The position numbers and the translations under genes are program-made. A stretch of 64,000 nucleotides of DNA from Sulfitobacter sp. HNIBRBA3233 (lineage in GTDB: Bacteria > Pseudomonadota > Alphaproteobacteria > Rhodobacterales > Rhodobacteraceae): positions 744,001-808,000 of the forward strand of contig NZ_JBEFLP010000001.1 in NCBI RefSeq assembly GCF_040149665.1, read 5' to 3'. The notes below the pieces were generated by a model. It searched no databases and was not told the origin of the DNA. It worked only from the letters and a program-made list of their open reading frames with translations. This document shows, piece by piece, positions 35,093 through 44,862 of this stretch (its first letter is position 1; each line of letters begins with the position of its first letter).

Positions 35093-35455
35093 ATGAAGAA
35101 ATTTGTCACAGTTCTGAGCCTGTTGAGCCTGACTGCCGCCAGCGGCGCCTATGCACAGAGCACCACGCAACAAGCGGTTCTCGGCGCCTCCGCCGATCCG
35201 GTCTATTCCGTGCGCGTGCAGGGTGCGAATGACGTGATCTACAATTGCAAGCCCGACACGACACGCGACGCGGCGGGCACGCTGATCCGCGAATGCGTCC
35301 GCGCGGACGAGGATACCGCAGGCGTTTTCACCGCCGGTGAAGGTATTGGCAACGCCGGTCCCGCCATCGCGGGCGCCATCGTCGCGGTTGCGGTGATCGC
35401 CGGCGGCAGTGACAGCGACGCCGACAGCGACAGCGATTCCGGCCCGGCGGAGTAA
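35093..35455 (+). CDS. Small secreted protein with acidic Ser/Asp tail, unknown function
   Basis: 120 residues from the ATG at 35093. A signal peptide (MKKFVTVLSLLSLTAASGAYA) should be cleaved before QSTTQQ. The middle has two cysteines (YNCKPD, RECVRAD) suited to a disulfide. Near the end a glycine/alanine-rich hydrophobic stretch (GPAIAGAIVAVAVIAGG) precedes a Ser/Asp repeat tail (SDSDADSDSDSG). I do not recognise the family. A CtrA box lies upstream, so expression may follow the CckA-CtrA pathway. An upstream in-frame start at 35066 would break the signal peptide. Confidence 0.75.
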   Translation: MKKFVTVLSLLSLTAASGAYAQSTTQQAVLGASADPVYSVRVQGANDVIYNCKPDTTRDAAGTLIRECVRADEDTAGVFTAGEGIGNAGPAIAGAIVAVAVIAGGSDSDADSDSDSGPAE

Positions 35456-35518
35456 TCTGGTGTCCGCGCCTTGGCTGCGCGAATGCGTCCCGGATCACAC
35501 CGGAGGACCGAAACAGAA

Positions 35519-35549
35519 AAGGCCGCCCCTGACGGGCGGCCTTAACTTT
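35519..35549. terminator. Bidirectional intrinsic terminator between convergent genes
   Basis: AAGGCCGCCC (35519-35528) pairs perfectly with GGGCGGCCTT (35534-35543) around a five-base loop. An A-rich tract lies on the left and a T run (AACTTTTT) on the right, so it can end transcription both from the small secreted-protein gene and from gyrA. Confidence 0.8.
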
Positions 35550-35578
35550 TTCACGTAAACACTTGGTCTGCGTGATTA

Positions 35579-38347
35579 TTATTCATTGCCAGAGGTGTCT
35601 TCGGCGCTGTCATCGGCAACATCCTCTTCACCCTGATCGGCAATCCAGGCGACGCTGACGACCTGCTCGCCCTTGCCGGTATCGAAGACCTTCACGCCAC
35701 CTGCGCTGCGCGACCGGAAGGAAATGCCGTCCACGGGAACGCGGATCGACTGGCCCTTGGACGTGGCCAGCATGATCTGGTCCGACATCTCGACCGGGAA
35801 GCAGGCGATGATCGGGCCGGTGGACATGCCCTTGGACCAGGCGGTCACCCCCATGCCGCCGCGCCCGCGCACCGGATAGTCATGGGCCGATGAAATCTTG
35901 CCCGCGCCGCCGGACGTGATCGTCAGGATCAGATCCTCGGAGGCCGACATTTCCGCATAACGCTCGGTCGAAAGCTGGCCGCCCGCGACAACCTCTTCCT
36001 CGTCATCGCTGGCGTCATCGTCGGTCAGGCCCGCCATCAGACGGCGCTGTTTGAGATAGGCCACCCGTTCTTCGGAACTCGCCTCGAAATGGCGGATCAC
36101 GGACATTGAAACCACGGTGTCGCCATCGCCCAGCCTGATCCCGCGCACACCGACGGAATTGCGGCTGTTGAACACCCGCACATCGGTGGCCGGGAAGCGG
36201 ATCGCGCGGCCCGCGTCGGTGACCAGCATCACGTCGTCATCGTTCGATGCGATGCGCGCATTTATCAGGGTGGTGCCCTCGTGCTCGCCCTCGAACTTCA
36301 TCGCGATCTTGCCGTTGCGCATGACGTTGGTGAAATCGCTGAGCTTGTTGCGGCGCACGGTTCCGGCGGACGTGGCGAAGACCACCTGCAGATCGTCCCA
36401 TTCCGCCTCGTCGCGGTCCACGGGCATGATTGCCGCGATGGAGACACCTGTGGGGATCGGCAGGATGTTCACGATCGCCTTGCCCTTCGACGTGCGCGCG
36501 CCCTGCGGCAGGCGCCATGTCTTGAGCTTGTAGACCATGCCGTCGGTGGTGAAGAACAGCAGCTGGGTATGAGTGTTGGCGACGAAGAGGGTGGTGACCA
36601 CATCGTCTTCCTTCAGCGCGCCACCGGACAGGCCCTTGCCGCCCCGGCGCTGCGCGCGGAAATCGGCCAGCGGGGTCCGCTTGATATAGCCGCCCGATGT
36701 GACGGTCACGACCATGTCCTCGCGCGCGATGAGGTCCTCGTCCTCCATATCGCCCGACCAGTCGACGATCTCGGTCCGGCGGGGCACGGCAAAGAGCTCT
36801 TTGACCTCGGCCAGCTCGTCCGCGATGATCTGCATGATCCGCTCGCGGCTGCCCAGAATTTCAAGGTATTCCTTGATCTTGCGCGCCAGTTCTTCCAGCT
36901 CGTCGGTGACTTCCTTCACGCCGATCTGGGTCAGGCGTTGCAGGCGCAGTTCCAGAATGGCGCGCGCCTGCGTCTCGGAGAGGTTGTAGGTGCCGTCGTC
37001 GTTGGCGGTATGGGTCGGATCGTCGATCAGCGCGATGTACTGAAGGATCGATTCCGCGGGCCAGCGGCGGGTCATCAGCTTTTCGCGCGCCTCGGCGGCA
37101 TCGGCAGACGCGCGGATGGTCGCGACGATTTCGTCGATATTGGTGACGGCCACGGCCAGACCGCACAGGATGTGGCTGCGGTCGCGGGCCTTGCGCAAAA
37201 GATACGCCGTGCGCCGCGCAACGACATCCTCGCGGAAGTCGATGAAGGCGGTCAGGAACCGGCGCAGCGTCAGCGTTTCGGGACGACCGCCGTTCAGCGC
37301 CAGCATGTTGCAGCCGAAATAGGTTTGCAGCGGCGTAAAGCGGAACAGCTGGTTCAGCACCACATCGGCGGTCGCGTCGCGCTTGAGTTCGACCACGACA
37401 CGCACGCCGTTGCGGTCGGATTCGTCCTGAACGTGCGCAATGCCCTCGATCTTTTTCTCGCGCGCCTGTTCGGCGATGCGTTCGATCATCGTGGCCTTGT
37501 TCACCTGATAGGGGATCTCGTCGATGACGATGGCCCAGCGGTCGCGGCGGATCTCCTCGACCCGCGTCTTGGCGCGGATCACGACGCTGCCGCGCCCTTC
37601 GAGGTAGGCTTTGCGCGCGCCGGACCGTCCCAGCATGATGCCACCCGTAGGGAAATCGGGGCCGGGGACATATTCGATCAGCTCTTCCGAGCTCAGATCG
37701 GGGTTCTCGATCAGCGCCTGACAGGCGTCGATGACCTCACCCAGATTGTGCGGCGGGATGTTCGTGGCCATGCCCACGGCAATGCCGCCCGCACCGTTGA
37801 CGAGCATGTTGGGAAAGCGTGCGGGCAGGACGGACGGCTCTTTCTGCTTGCCGTCGTAGTTGTCCTGAAAATCCACGGTTTCCTTGTCGATATCGGCCAG
37901 CAGGTAATCGGCGGGCTTGTCCATGCGCACTTCGGTATAGCGCATGGCGGCGGCGTTATCGCCGTCCATCGAGCCGAAGTTGCCCTGACCGTCGAGAAGC
38001 GGCAGCGACATCGAGAAATCCTGCGCCATGCGCACCAGCGCGTCGTAGATCGCGCTGTCGCCATGCGGGTGGTACTGGCCCATCACATCGCCCACGGGAC
38101 GCGCGGACTTGCGATAGGGTTTGTCGGCGGTGTTGCCGGTTTCGTGCATCGCGTAGAGGATGCGCCGGTGCACCGGTTTCAGCCCGTCGCGCAGGTCGGG
38201 AATCGCGCGGCTGACGATGACGCTCATCGCGTAATCGAGATAGCTTGTGCGCATCTCGTGTTCGATCGTCACCGACGGCCCGTCGAACGTTGGGCGCTCG
38301 GGCGGCAATTCGCCTTCGTTTTCAGGTGTTTGAGGTGTGTCGCTCAC
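35579..38347 (-). CDS. gyrA: DNA gyrase subunit A
   Basis: 922 residues. The breakage-reunion domain carries the catalytic tyrosine in [11 protein letters not shown] and a quinolone-resistance region [15 protein letters not shown] with Ser and Asp at the usual positions, so no common resistance change is seen. The GyrA box QRRGGKG is present, which separates gyrase from topoisomerase IV. An acidic insert ([12 protein letters not shown]) lies between C-terminal blades and the tail is also acidic. The start is a GTG at 38347 leading into [13 protein letters not shown] promoter is visible 45-73 bases upstream. Confidence 0.96.
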   Translation of the reverse strand: MSDTPQTPENEGELPPERPTFDGPSVTIEHEMRTSYLDYAMSVIVSRAIPDLRDGLKPVHRRILYAMHETGNTADKPYRKSARPVGDVMGQYHPHGDSAIYDALVRMAQDFSMSLPLLDGQGNFGSMDGDNAAAMRYTEVRMDKPADYLLADIDKETVDFQDNYDGKQKEPSVLPARFPNMLVNGAGGIAVGMATNIPPHNLGEVIDACQALIENPDLSSEELIEYVPGPDFPTGGIMLGRSGARKAYLEGRGSVVIRAKTRVEEIRRDRWAIVIDEIPYQVNKATMIERIAEQAREKKIEGIAHVQDESDRNGVRVVVELKRDATADVVLNQLFRFTPLQTYFGCNMLALNGGRPETLTLRRFLTAFIDFREDVVARRTAYLLRKARDRSHILCGLAVAVTNIDEIVATIRASADAAEAREKLMTRRWPAESILQYIALIDDPTHTANDDGTYNLSETQARAILELRLQRLTQIGVKEVTDELEELARKIKEYLEILGSRERIMQIIADELAEVKELFAVPRRTEIVDWSGDMEDEDLIAREDMVVTVTSGGYIKRTPLADFRAQRRGGKGLSGGALKEDDVVTTLFVANTHTQLLFFTTDGMVYKLKTWRLPQGARTSKGKAIVNILPIPTGVSIAAIMPVDRDEAEWDDLQVVFATSAGTVRRNKLSDFTNVMRNGKIAMKFEGEHEGTTLINARIASNDDDVMLVTDAGRAIRFPATDVRVFNSRNSVGVRGIRLGDGDTVVSMSVIRHFEASSEERVAYLKQRRLMAGLTDDDASDDEEEVVAGGQLSTERYAEMSASEDLILTITSGGAGKISSAHDYPVRGRGGMGVTAWSKGMSTGPIIACFPVEMSDQIMLATSKGQSIRVPVDGISFRSRSAGGVKVFDTGKGEQVVSVAWIADQGEEDVADDSAEDTSGNE

Positions 38348-38391
38348 GGCCTGTCCCAGCTTGGCTGATGTCTTCTATATCTTGCGTATTT

Positions 38392-38420
38392 GTATAGCCC
38401 GAAGGGCATATAAGGTGCAA
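38392..38420 (-). promoter_or_regulatory. Sigma-70-type promoter of gyrA
   Basis: On the minus strand, TTGCAC (38420-38415) and CTATAC (38397-38392) are spaced by 17 bases and point to gyrA. The transcript would begin near 38385, giving a leader of about 38 bases. The spacer holds a GCCC/GGGC inverted repeat that may be incidental. Confidence 0.55.
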
Positions 38421-38538
38421 TCACATTGCCCGCCGCGCGCTGGCAGCCACCGCGGACAAGTGCCAACACACTGTTTTTATTGAAAAGTTAGTTTTTCGTG
38501 GCAAGCTGAAAGAACCGAGCCAGAAAAAGAGGTGCAAA

Positions 38539-38808
38539 ATGCGCGAAACAGAGACCGAGTTGATGCTGAAGGGATACGGGCTGACCACGGCAGAATTTTT
38601 CTATCGGATGCCCGACTATACCCATGTTCTCAATAGCTATATCTGGCAGGACTACGACATCGCGCCGGACCATCCGCGCCTGTTCAAGTTCGTGGAGTTC
38701 TGGCAGAGCGAGATCGAAGGCCCCCTGCATTCCGTGCGCTTTTCGCACCGCAAGCTTCTGGCAAGCGGCGAATGGCGCCATGTGACGGGCGAATTCACCC
38801 TGCACTGA
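38539..38808 (+). CDS. Usg family protein
   Basis: 89 residues. The sequence (MLKGYGLTTAEFFYRMPDYTHVLNSYIWQDYDIAPDHPRLFKFVEFW) matches the Usg family of small alphaproteobacterial proteins; the name comes from a gene upstream of trpF, with no proven function. An AGAGGTG ribosome-binding site lies five bases before the ATG. It is divergent from gyrA and followed by the DUF2855 gene 86 bases later. The protein is soluble and rich in aromatic residues. No catalytic motif is apparent. Confidence 0.82.
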   Translation: MRETETELMLKGYGLTTAEFFYRMPDYTHVLNSYIWQDYDIAPDHPRLFKFVEFWQSEIEGPLHSVRFSHRKLLASGEWRHVTGEFTLH

Positions 38809-38894
38809 TTACGCGTCCCCCCCAACTTTCCGGCTGCATCCTCGCGCGGACACCCTAGAGTGGCTGCGGCGACAGTCTGAGGGGAGAGAAGAGC

Positions 38895-39956
38895 ATGCAG
38901 CGGATTTTGGTGAACCAGCGCGAGATCGCGCAAACGCGGATCGAAACCGTCCCGCCCGCGGCGTGCGGGCCGGGCGAGGCGCGGTTGCGGCTGCAAAGCT
39001 TTGCGTTGACTGCCAACAACGTGACCTACGCCGCGTCGGGATTTGCCATCGGGTACTGGAAATTCTTTCCCACGGGCGTAGACGGTCAGGGGCTGGTGCC
39101 TGTCTGGGGCACGGCGGAAGTGGTGGAAAGCAACGCCGACGCGCTGGCTGTCGGCACAAGGCTCTACGGCTTCTACCCGATGGCCGAAGAGCTGGTCATC
39201 ACCCCGCAAGCGGGCGGGCAAGGCGGCTTTGTCGACGTGGCAGAGCACCGTGCGGAGCTTCCGGCGGTCTATAACCGCTACACCCCCGTCGAGAGCGATA
39301 CCCAGAGCGACCACATGCGCGCGCTGCTGCAGCCGCTGCTGGCGACATCCTATCTGCTGTTCGACTGGTTGATGGACAACGATCTTTTCGGCGCGCGCCA
39401 GATCATCGTCGGGTCGGCCTCGTCCAAGACCGGTCTGGGCCTGTGCAAATACCTCGCCGAACCGCAGGAGCGGGACTATTCCATCGTCGGGCTGACATCG
39501 CAGCGCAACCGCGCTTTTGTCGAAGGGCTAGGTGCCTGTGACAGGGTGCTGACCTATGACGCCGTTGACCAGCTGCCCCGCGAGCCTTCCGTCTATGTCG
39601 ATATGTCGGGCAACGGTCAGGTTAAACAGGCGGTCCACGCGACGCTGGGCGACCATCTGAAACATTCCTCGGCCGTGGGGATCAGCCACTGGGACCAGTT
39701 CCAGCCCGGTATCGCGCTGGAAGGGGTGAAGCCGCAGTTCTTCTTCGCCCCCGCGCAGATCGCCAAACGGCGCGAGGACTGGGGACCGGGGGTGATGGAA
39801 AAGAAGATCACCGCCGCATGGAAGCGGCTGGCAGAAGATGCGGCGGCCTGGCTGGAGGTCAAACCGCAGGCCGGGCTGGCGGCGGCAGAGGCGGTCTATC
39901 TGGATCTGGCCCGTGGCACAGCCGATCCGCGCCACGGTCACGTCATCACGCTCTAG
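38895..39956 (+). CDS. DUF2855 family protein
   Basis: 353 residues. It is related to DUF2855, which has a medium-chain reductase-like fold without an obvious zinc site. TANNVTYAASGFAIGYWKFFP and WGTAEVVES near the N-terminus, QIIVGSASSKTGLGLCKYL in a nucleotide-binding-like region, and YVDMSGNGQVKQAVHATLGDHL further on are recognisable. A reductase role is suggested by the GSASSKTGLG loop but not demonstrated. It converges on a radical SAM gene eight bases away. The ATG at 38895 precedes the first conserved strand. Confidence 0.8.
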   Translation: MQRILVNQREIAQTRIETVPPAACGPGEARLRLQSFALTANNVTYAASGFAIGYWKFFPTGVDGQGLVPVWGTAEVVESNADALAVGTRLYGFYPMAEELVITPQAGGQGGFVDVAEHRAELPAVYNRYTPVESDTQSDHMRALLQPLLATSYLLFDWLMDNDLFGARQIIVGSASSKTGLGLCKYLAEPQERDYSIVGLTSQRNRAFVEGLGACDRVLTYDAVDQLPREPSVYVDMSGNGQVKQAVHATLGDHLKHSSAVGISHWDQFQPGIALEGVKPQFFFAPAQIAKRREDWGPGVMEKKITAAWKRLAEDAAAWLEVKPQAGLAAAEAVYLDLARGTADPRHGHVITL

Positions 39957-39964
39957 CGCCGCCC

Positions 39965-40912
39965 TCAGGCGGAGCAGCTGGCCCCGCCGAGCACGCAGAA
40001 CTTGGCGCAATGGGGGTGGTTGAGGGCGACATCGCGTTCGGCCTCCTCCAGCGTTTCGCCCAGTTCGAATTCGGGCGCGTAGGGCAGCAGCGTGCAGGCC
40101 AGAACGGCGGGTTTCGCCGCGCCGCGCCGTTTGACGACCATCCGCGAGCTTGAGCACATGACCGCATCGGGCGATTTGTCCAGAATACCCCAGCAAGCGG
40201 TGGTGATTTCGGGCACTTCCACGCTTTCGTCCATTTCCGGAAACAGCACAGTCATGCCGGGATCGTTGGCGTCGATGTCAAAGCCGTGTTCGGCGTAGAA
40301 CGCGCCGTATCCCGCGCGGCTTTCGGCATCGCTGTCGCCAAAGACCGACCGTCCCGCGACCGCCATGCGAAAGCCGTTCTCGGACAGCCATTTCATGCCG
40401 GTCAGCGTCTTTTCGAACGCGCCCTTGCCGCGCTCGGCGTCGTGCAGATCGGCGCGGTAATGATCCACCGAAATGCGCAACGTCAGCTTGCCGGGGTAGG
40501 CGGCATTGAGCCGCAACAGTCCCGCGCGCATGTGTTTGCGCATCATCGGCAGCATCGCGTTGGTAAGGATCAGCACCTCGTATCCGCGCTCCAGCGCCGC
40601 CTCGGTCATCTCGATCATCTGCGGGTTCATGAAGGGCTCGCCGCCGGTAAAGGCGATCTCGCCCACGTTCCAGGCGCGGTCCTCGAGCTGGTCGAGATAG
40701 CTGCGCACCTCCTCGGCGGTGATATAGACCAGCGCGTCGTTCGTCGGGCTGGACAGGATATAGCAATTCGCGCACTCGATGTTGCACAGGGTGCCAGTGT
40801 TGAACCAGAGGGTTTCGGGATGGCTCAGCGCCACACGCGCGCGCGGCTCGCCCTTGGCGGTCACGCCGGGGTCAACGAATTTGCCCGCGTTGGCCAATAC
40901 GTTGTCTTTCAT
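39965..40912 (-). CDS. Radical SAM protein with C-terminal cysteine cluster
   Basis: 315 residues. The radical SAM motif CNIECANC (Cys43, Cys47, Cys50) follows FNTGTL, and the SAM-binding FTGGEPFMNP is present. The C-terminal third has six cysteines (TTACWG, VMCSSS, LACTLL, HPHCAKFC, GASC), which suggests an auxiliary iron-sulfur cluster as in SPASM or twitch-domain enzymes. Such enzymes often modify peptides or RNA, but no peptide precursor is next to it; the substrate is unknown. It is convergent with the DUF2855 gene, and no cofactor or peptide genes accompany it in the window. Confidence 0.88.
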   Translation of the reverse strand: MKDNVLANAGKFVDPGVTAKGEPRARVALSHPETLWFNTGTLCNIECANCYILSSPTNDALVYITAEEVRSYLDQLEDRAWNVGEIAFTGGEPFMNPQMIEMTEAALERGYEVLILTNAMLPMMRKHMRAGLLRLNAAYPGKLTLRISVDHYRADLHDAERGKGAFEKTLTGMKWLSENGFRMAVAGRSVFGDSDAESRAGYGAFYAEHGFDIDANDPGMTVLFPEMDESVEVPEITTACWGILDKSPDAVMCSSSRMVVKRRGAAKPAVLACTLLPYAPEFELGETLEEAERDVALNHPHCAKFCVLGGASCSA

Positions 40913-41034
40913 ACCGGATTACTTTCAGTCACAGTGTCGATCATTACAACTGACTTGGTACGCTATCGCAAAAGGCAAGAAAAGGGCGTGCACACTCTTG
41001 TGATATGGGAAGGATTCGCTAGGGTGCACGCGCA

Positions 41035-41048
41035 TGTTTGCGCTAACA
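41035..41048. promoter_or_regulatory. LacI-family-like operator upstream of zwf
   Basis: TGTTTGCGCTAACA at 41035-41048 is a near-perfect palindrome around a GCGC centre, the pattern recognised by many LacI-family repressors. It is 75 bases before the zwf start codon, so sugar-responsive control of zwf-pgl-pgi is likely. No LacI-family gene lies in the window, so the regulator must be encoded elsewhere. Confidence 0.55.
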
Positions 41049-41122
41049 CTTTTCCGCTGGCATGATCCGCATGGCACGGTAGATTTGAGCAACAAGGCAG
41101 GGCAAGGCCTGAGGGGGACGGC

Positions 41123-42592
41123 ATGGTTTCACGCGTCATTCCGGTGGATACTTTCGATCTGGTGATCTTCGGCGGCACCGGTGATCTGGCGCGGCGCAAG
41201 ATCCTGCCCGGTTTGTTCCGGCGGTTCTGCGCAGGCCAGATGCCTGCCGACGCGCGGATCATCGGCGCTGCGCGCAGCGAGATGGACAGCGCCGGCTACC
41301 GCGACATGGTGCGCGCGGCCATTGCCGAGTTCGGCGGCGAACAGGCCTGCGACGATGCCACGCTGGGCCGCTTTCTCGAACAGCTGTCCTATATCGCCAT
41401 AGACGCGCGCGGCGATGGCGGCTGGGCCGAATTGCAGGAGGCGATGAAGGGCACCGACCGGGTCGAGGCCTATTATTTCTCGGTCGCGCCCGCGCTCTTT
41501 GGCGATATTGCGGAGCGTTTGCAGAAATGGGGCATGGCGGACGCCGGCGCGCGGATCGTGGTGGAAAAGCCCTTCGGGCGCGATCTGGAAACCGCGCGCG
41601 CGCTGAACAAGACGCTGGCGACCTATTTCAACGAGGACCAGATCTACCGGATCGACCATTATCTGGGCAAGGAAACGGTCCAGAACCTGATGGCGGTCCG
41701 CTTTGGCAACATGCTGTTCGAACCGCTCTGGAACAGCCAGTACGTCGATCACATCCAGATCACCGTGGCCGAAACCGTGGGTGTGGGCGGGCGCGGCGAA
41801 TACTATGACAAATCGGGGGCGATGCGCGACATGGTGCAGAACCACCTGATGCAGCTTTTGTGCCTGATCGCGATGGAGCCGCCCGCGCGGTTTGCCCCCG
41901 ACGCGGTGCGCGACGAAAAGCTGAAGGTCATCCGCGCGCTGGACCAGCCAGAGCCGCACCATGTGGTGCGCGGCCAGTATCAGGCCGAACCGATGAACGA
42001 GGCCGAGAACCCCGGCTATCGCACGGCGGTTGAAAATGCCCGCTCGCGCACCGAAAGCTTTATCGCGCTGCGTACCGAAATCAGCAACTGGCGGTGGGCG
42101 GGCACGCCGTTCTACCTGCGCACCGGCAAGCGGATGAGCGCGCGCAGCTCCGAAATCACGGTGGTGTTCAAGGACACGCCGCATTCGATCTTCGAGGAGG
42201 ACGCAGGCCGCCACCGCAACGTGCTGTCGATCCGGCTGCAGCCGAACGAAGGCATCACGCTCGGGGTGACCATCAAGGAGCCGGGGCCGGGGGGGATGCG
42301 GCTGATCGACGTGCCGCTCGACATGACATTCGCCGAGGCGCTCAACCCCGAGGAGGTCGAGCAGGTCGACGCCTACGAGCGGCTGATCATGGACGTGATC
42401 CGTGGCAACCAGACCCTGTTCATGCGCGGCGACGAGGTCGAGGCGGCCTGGGCCTGGACAGATCCGATCATCGAAGGCTGGGAGGCGCGCAACGATGTGC
42501 CAAAGCCATATGACTTCGGCAGCGCCGGTCCCACGGATGCCGACCAACTGCTGCGGCGCGAAGGCCGCGCATGGCGTGAGGTGACGACATGA
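41123..42592 (+). CDS. zwf: Glucose-6-phosphate 1-dehydrogenase
   Basis: 489 residues. It oxidises glucose 6-phosphate to 6-phosphogluconolactone with NAD(P)+. VIFGGTGDLARRKILPGLF is the nucleotide site and RIDHYLGKETVQNL is the substrate and catalytic signature, both intact. It opens a three-gene operon whose genes overlap: ATGA with pgl, then TGATG between pgl and pgi. A LacI-like palindrome lies upstream. In this group the flux continues through the Entner-Doudoroff pathway; edd and eda are not in the window. ATG at 41123 is the first in frame with conserved sequence directly behind it. Confidence 0.97.
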   Translation: MVSRVIPVDTFDLVIFGGTGDLARRKILPGLFRRFCAGQMPADARIIGAARSEMDSAGYRDMVRAAIAEFGGEQACDDATLGRFLEQLSYIAIDARGDGGWAELQEAMKGTDRVEAYYFSVAPALFGDIAERLQKWGMADAGARIVVEKPFGRDLETARALNKTLATYFNEDQIYRIDHYLGKETVQNLMAVRFGNMLFEPLWNSQYVDHIQITVAETVGVGGRGEYYDKSGAMRDMVQNHLMQLLCLIAMEPPARFAPDAVRDEKLKVIRALDQPEPHHVVRGQYQAEPMNEAENPGYRTAVENARSRTESFIALRTEISNWRWAGTPFYLRTGKRMSARSSEITVVFKDTPHSIFEEDAGRHRNVLSIRLQPNEGITLGVTIKEPGPGGMRLIDVPLDMTFAEALNPEEVEQVDAYERLIMDVIRGNQTLFMRGDEVEAAWAWTDPIIEGWEARNDVPKPYDFGSAGPTDADQLLRREGRAWREVTT

Positions 42593-43260
42593 AGCTATCC
42601 GAATACGCAGACCGGGAAATGATGGCGCTGGACGTGGCAAATCGGCTGGGATCCGAGCTGCGCGCGGCACTGGCGCAGAACGACACGGTAACCTTTGCGG
42701 TGCCCGGCGGCAGCACTCCCGGACCGGTCTTTGATGCGCTGTCGGCCGTGCATCTCGACTGGGAGCGGGTAGAGGTGATCCTGACCGATGAACGCTGGGT
42801 GCCCGAGGCAAACGCGCTGTCGAACGCGGCGCTGGTCCGGCGCAGGCTGCTGACCGGTCCGGCGGCGGCGGCACGGCTGAGAACCTATTACTCCGAACGC
42901 CAGACCATCGCCGAAGCGGCGCGCACGCACGCCGAAGCGCTGCGCGACCTGCTGCCGGTGGATGTCATGGTCCTTGGCATGGGGGCGGACATGCATACCG
43001 CGTCGCTTTTTCCCGGCGCGCGGGGCTTGGAGCAGGCGCTTGCGCATAATGCGCCCGCCTGCCTGCCGATCCTGATTGACGGGCAGGAGATCCAGCGTTT
43101 CACCCTGACCGCACCGGTGTTGCGCGCGGCGGGCGAGGTTCATGTGCTGATCACCGGTCAGGACAAGCGCGACGCGCTGGAACGCGCGGCCGATATGCCC
43201 GACGAGGATGCGCCGATCCGCACCGTTATGGACCTTGCCACCTTCCACTGGAGCGCCTGA
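42589..43260 (+). CDS. pgl: 6-phosphogluconolactonase
   Basis: 223 residues of the DevB/SOL family. [16 protein letters not shown] and [17 protein letters not shown] are family motifs, and [18 protein letters not shown] is the third conserved block (usually GxGxDGHTASLFP; here D-M-H replaces D-G-H). It hydrolyses the lactone made by Zwf to 6-phosphogluconate. Its ATG overlaps the zwf stop by four bases and its stop shares a base with the pgi start, so it is the middle cistron of a tight operon. Confidence 0.93.
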   Translation: MKLSEYADREMMALDVANRLGSELRAALAQNDTVTFAVPGGSTPGPVFDALSAVHLDWERVEVILTDERWVPEANALSNAALVRRRLLTGPAAAARLRTYYSERQTIAEAARTHAEALRDLLPVDVMVLGMGADMHTASLFPGARGLEQALAHNAPACLPILIDGQEIQRFTLTAPVLRAAGEVHVLITGQDKRDALERAADMPDEDAPIRTVMDLATFHWSA

Positions 43261-44849
43261 TGACCGCCTGGAGCACCCTGCACGCGCTGCATGAGGCCAC
43301 CGCGAAACGCCCGATCACGGAGCTTTTCGGGGCGGCGGACCGCGCTGCCGCCTTTTCCGCGCAGACCGGTGACATGCGCCTCGACTATTCCAAGACCAAT
43401 ATCGACGAAGACACCCGCACGGCCTTGCTGCGGCTGGCCCGCGAGTGCGATGTCGCCGCAAGGCGCGATGCGATGTTTGCCGGCGAGCGGATCAACGACA
43501 CGGAAAACCGCGCCGTTCTGCACAGCGCGCTGCGCAACCTCGACGGGGGCGCGGTAGAGGTGGACGGCAAGGATGTCATGCCGCCCGTGCGCGACACGCT
43601 GGCCGCCATGCGCCGCTTTGCCGACGAGGTGCGCAGCGGCGATATCACGGATGTGGTCAATATCGGCATCGGCGGCTCCGATCTGGGCCCCGCAATGGCG
43701 GTCAAGGCGCTGAGCCCCTACCACGACGGGCCGCGCTGCCATTTCGTGTCGAATGTCGACGGCGCGGATATCGCGGACACGCTGGCGCGGCTCGACGCGC
43801 GGCGCACGCTGGTCATCGTCGCCTCCAAGACATTTACCACCATCGAGACGATGACCAATGCCCGCACGGCGCGCGCGTGGATGGGTGACCACGGCGGCGA
43901 CCCGCAACGCCAGTTCGCGGCGCTGAGTTCGGCCACGGACAAGACGGCGGATTTCGGGATCGACCCTGCCCATGTCTTCGGGTTCGAGGATTGGGTCGGC
44001 GGGCGCTATTCCGTCTGGGGGCCGATCGGCCTGTCGCTGATGATCGCCATCGGCCCCGCGGCTTTCGACGCGTTCCTGCGCGGCGGGCAGGCGATGGACA
44101 CGCATTTCCGCCACGCCGAGCTGCACGAAAGCCTGCCGGTGATGCTGGCGCTGGTGGGGATCTGGCACAACCAGATCTGCGGTCACGCCACCCGCGCCGT
44201 GCTGCCCTACGACGAGCGGCTGGGGATGCTGCCGGCCTATCTGCAACAGCTCGAGATGGAATCGAATGGCAAGGGCGTGCGCCACGACGGCACCGACAGC
44301 CCGCGCGACACCGGCCCGGTCGTCTGGGGGGCGGCGGGCACCAACGGGCAGCACGCGTTCTACCAGCTGATCCATCAGGGCACGCGGGTCATCCCTTGCG
44401 AATTCCTGCTGGCGGCAGAGGGGCACGAGCCCGACCTCAGGCACCACCACCGGCTTCTGGTGGCCAACTGCCTTGCGCAGTCCAAGGCACTGATGGAAGG
44501 GCGTGATCTGGGCGCGGCGATGAAGATTGCCGCCGACAAGGGGTTTGAGGGCGCGGAGCGTGAGCGGCAGGCCCGCCACCGGGTGTTTCCGGGCAATCGC
44601 CCGTCGACCACGCTGCTCTATCCCAAGCTCGATCCGTTCACACTGGGCCAGATCGTGGCGCTCTACGAACACAGGGTCTTTGTCGAAGGGGTGATCCTCG
44701 ACATCAATTCATTCGACCAGTGGGGCGTGGAGCTGGGCAAGGAGCTTGCCACGTCCCTCCAGCCGGTGGTCGACGGGGAGGCGGGGCACGAGGGGCTGGA
44801 CCCGTCGACGGCGGCGCTGGTGGATTTCATCCACCGCCACGGCGGCTAG
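43260..44849 (+). CDS. pgi: Glucose-6-phosphate isomerase
   Basis: 529 residues. It interconverts glucose 6-phosphate and fructose 6-phosphate. Signatures [43 protein letters not shown] and [13 protein letters not shown] [12 protein letters not shown] are all present. As the last gene of zwf-pgl-pgi it lets fructose 6-phosphate return to glucose 6-phosphate, a cyclic Entner-Doudoroff arrangement common in bacteria with weak upper glycolysis. The start ATG shares the A of the pgl TGA. Confidence 0.96.
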   Translation: MTAWSTLHALHEATAKRPITELFGAADRAAAFSAQTGDMRLDYSKTNIDEDTRTALLRLARECDVAARRDAMFAGERINDTENRAVLHSALRNLDGGAVEVDGKDVMPPVRDTLAAMRRFADEVRSGDITDVVNIGIGGSDLGPAMAVKALSPYHDGPRCHFVSNVDGADIADTLARLDARRTLVIVASKTFTTIETMTNARTARAWMGDHGGDPQRQFAALSSATDKTADFGIDPAHVFGFEDWVGGRYSVWGPIGLSLMIAIGPAAFDAFLRGGQAMDTHFRHAELHESLPVMLALVGIWHNQICGHATRAVLPYDERLGMLPAYLQQLEMESNGKGVRHDGTDSPRDTGPVVWGAAGTNGQHAFYQLIHQGTRVIPCEFLLAAEGHEPDLRHHHRLLVANCLAQSKALMEGRDLGAAMKIAADKGFEGAERERQARHRVFPGNRPSTTLLYPKLDPFTLGQIVALYEHRVFVEGVILDINSFDQWGVELGKELATSLQPVVDGEAGHEGLDPSTAALVDFIHRHGG

Positions 44850-44862
44850 AGCTCAGGCGGAC

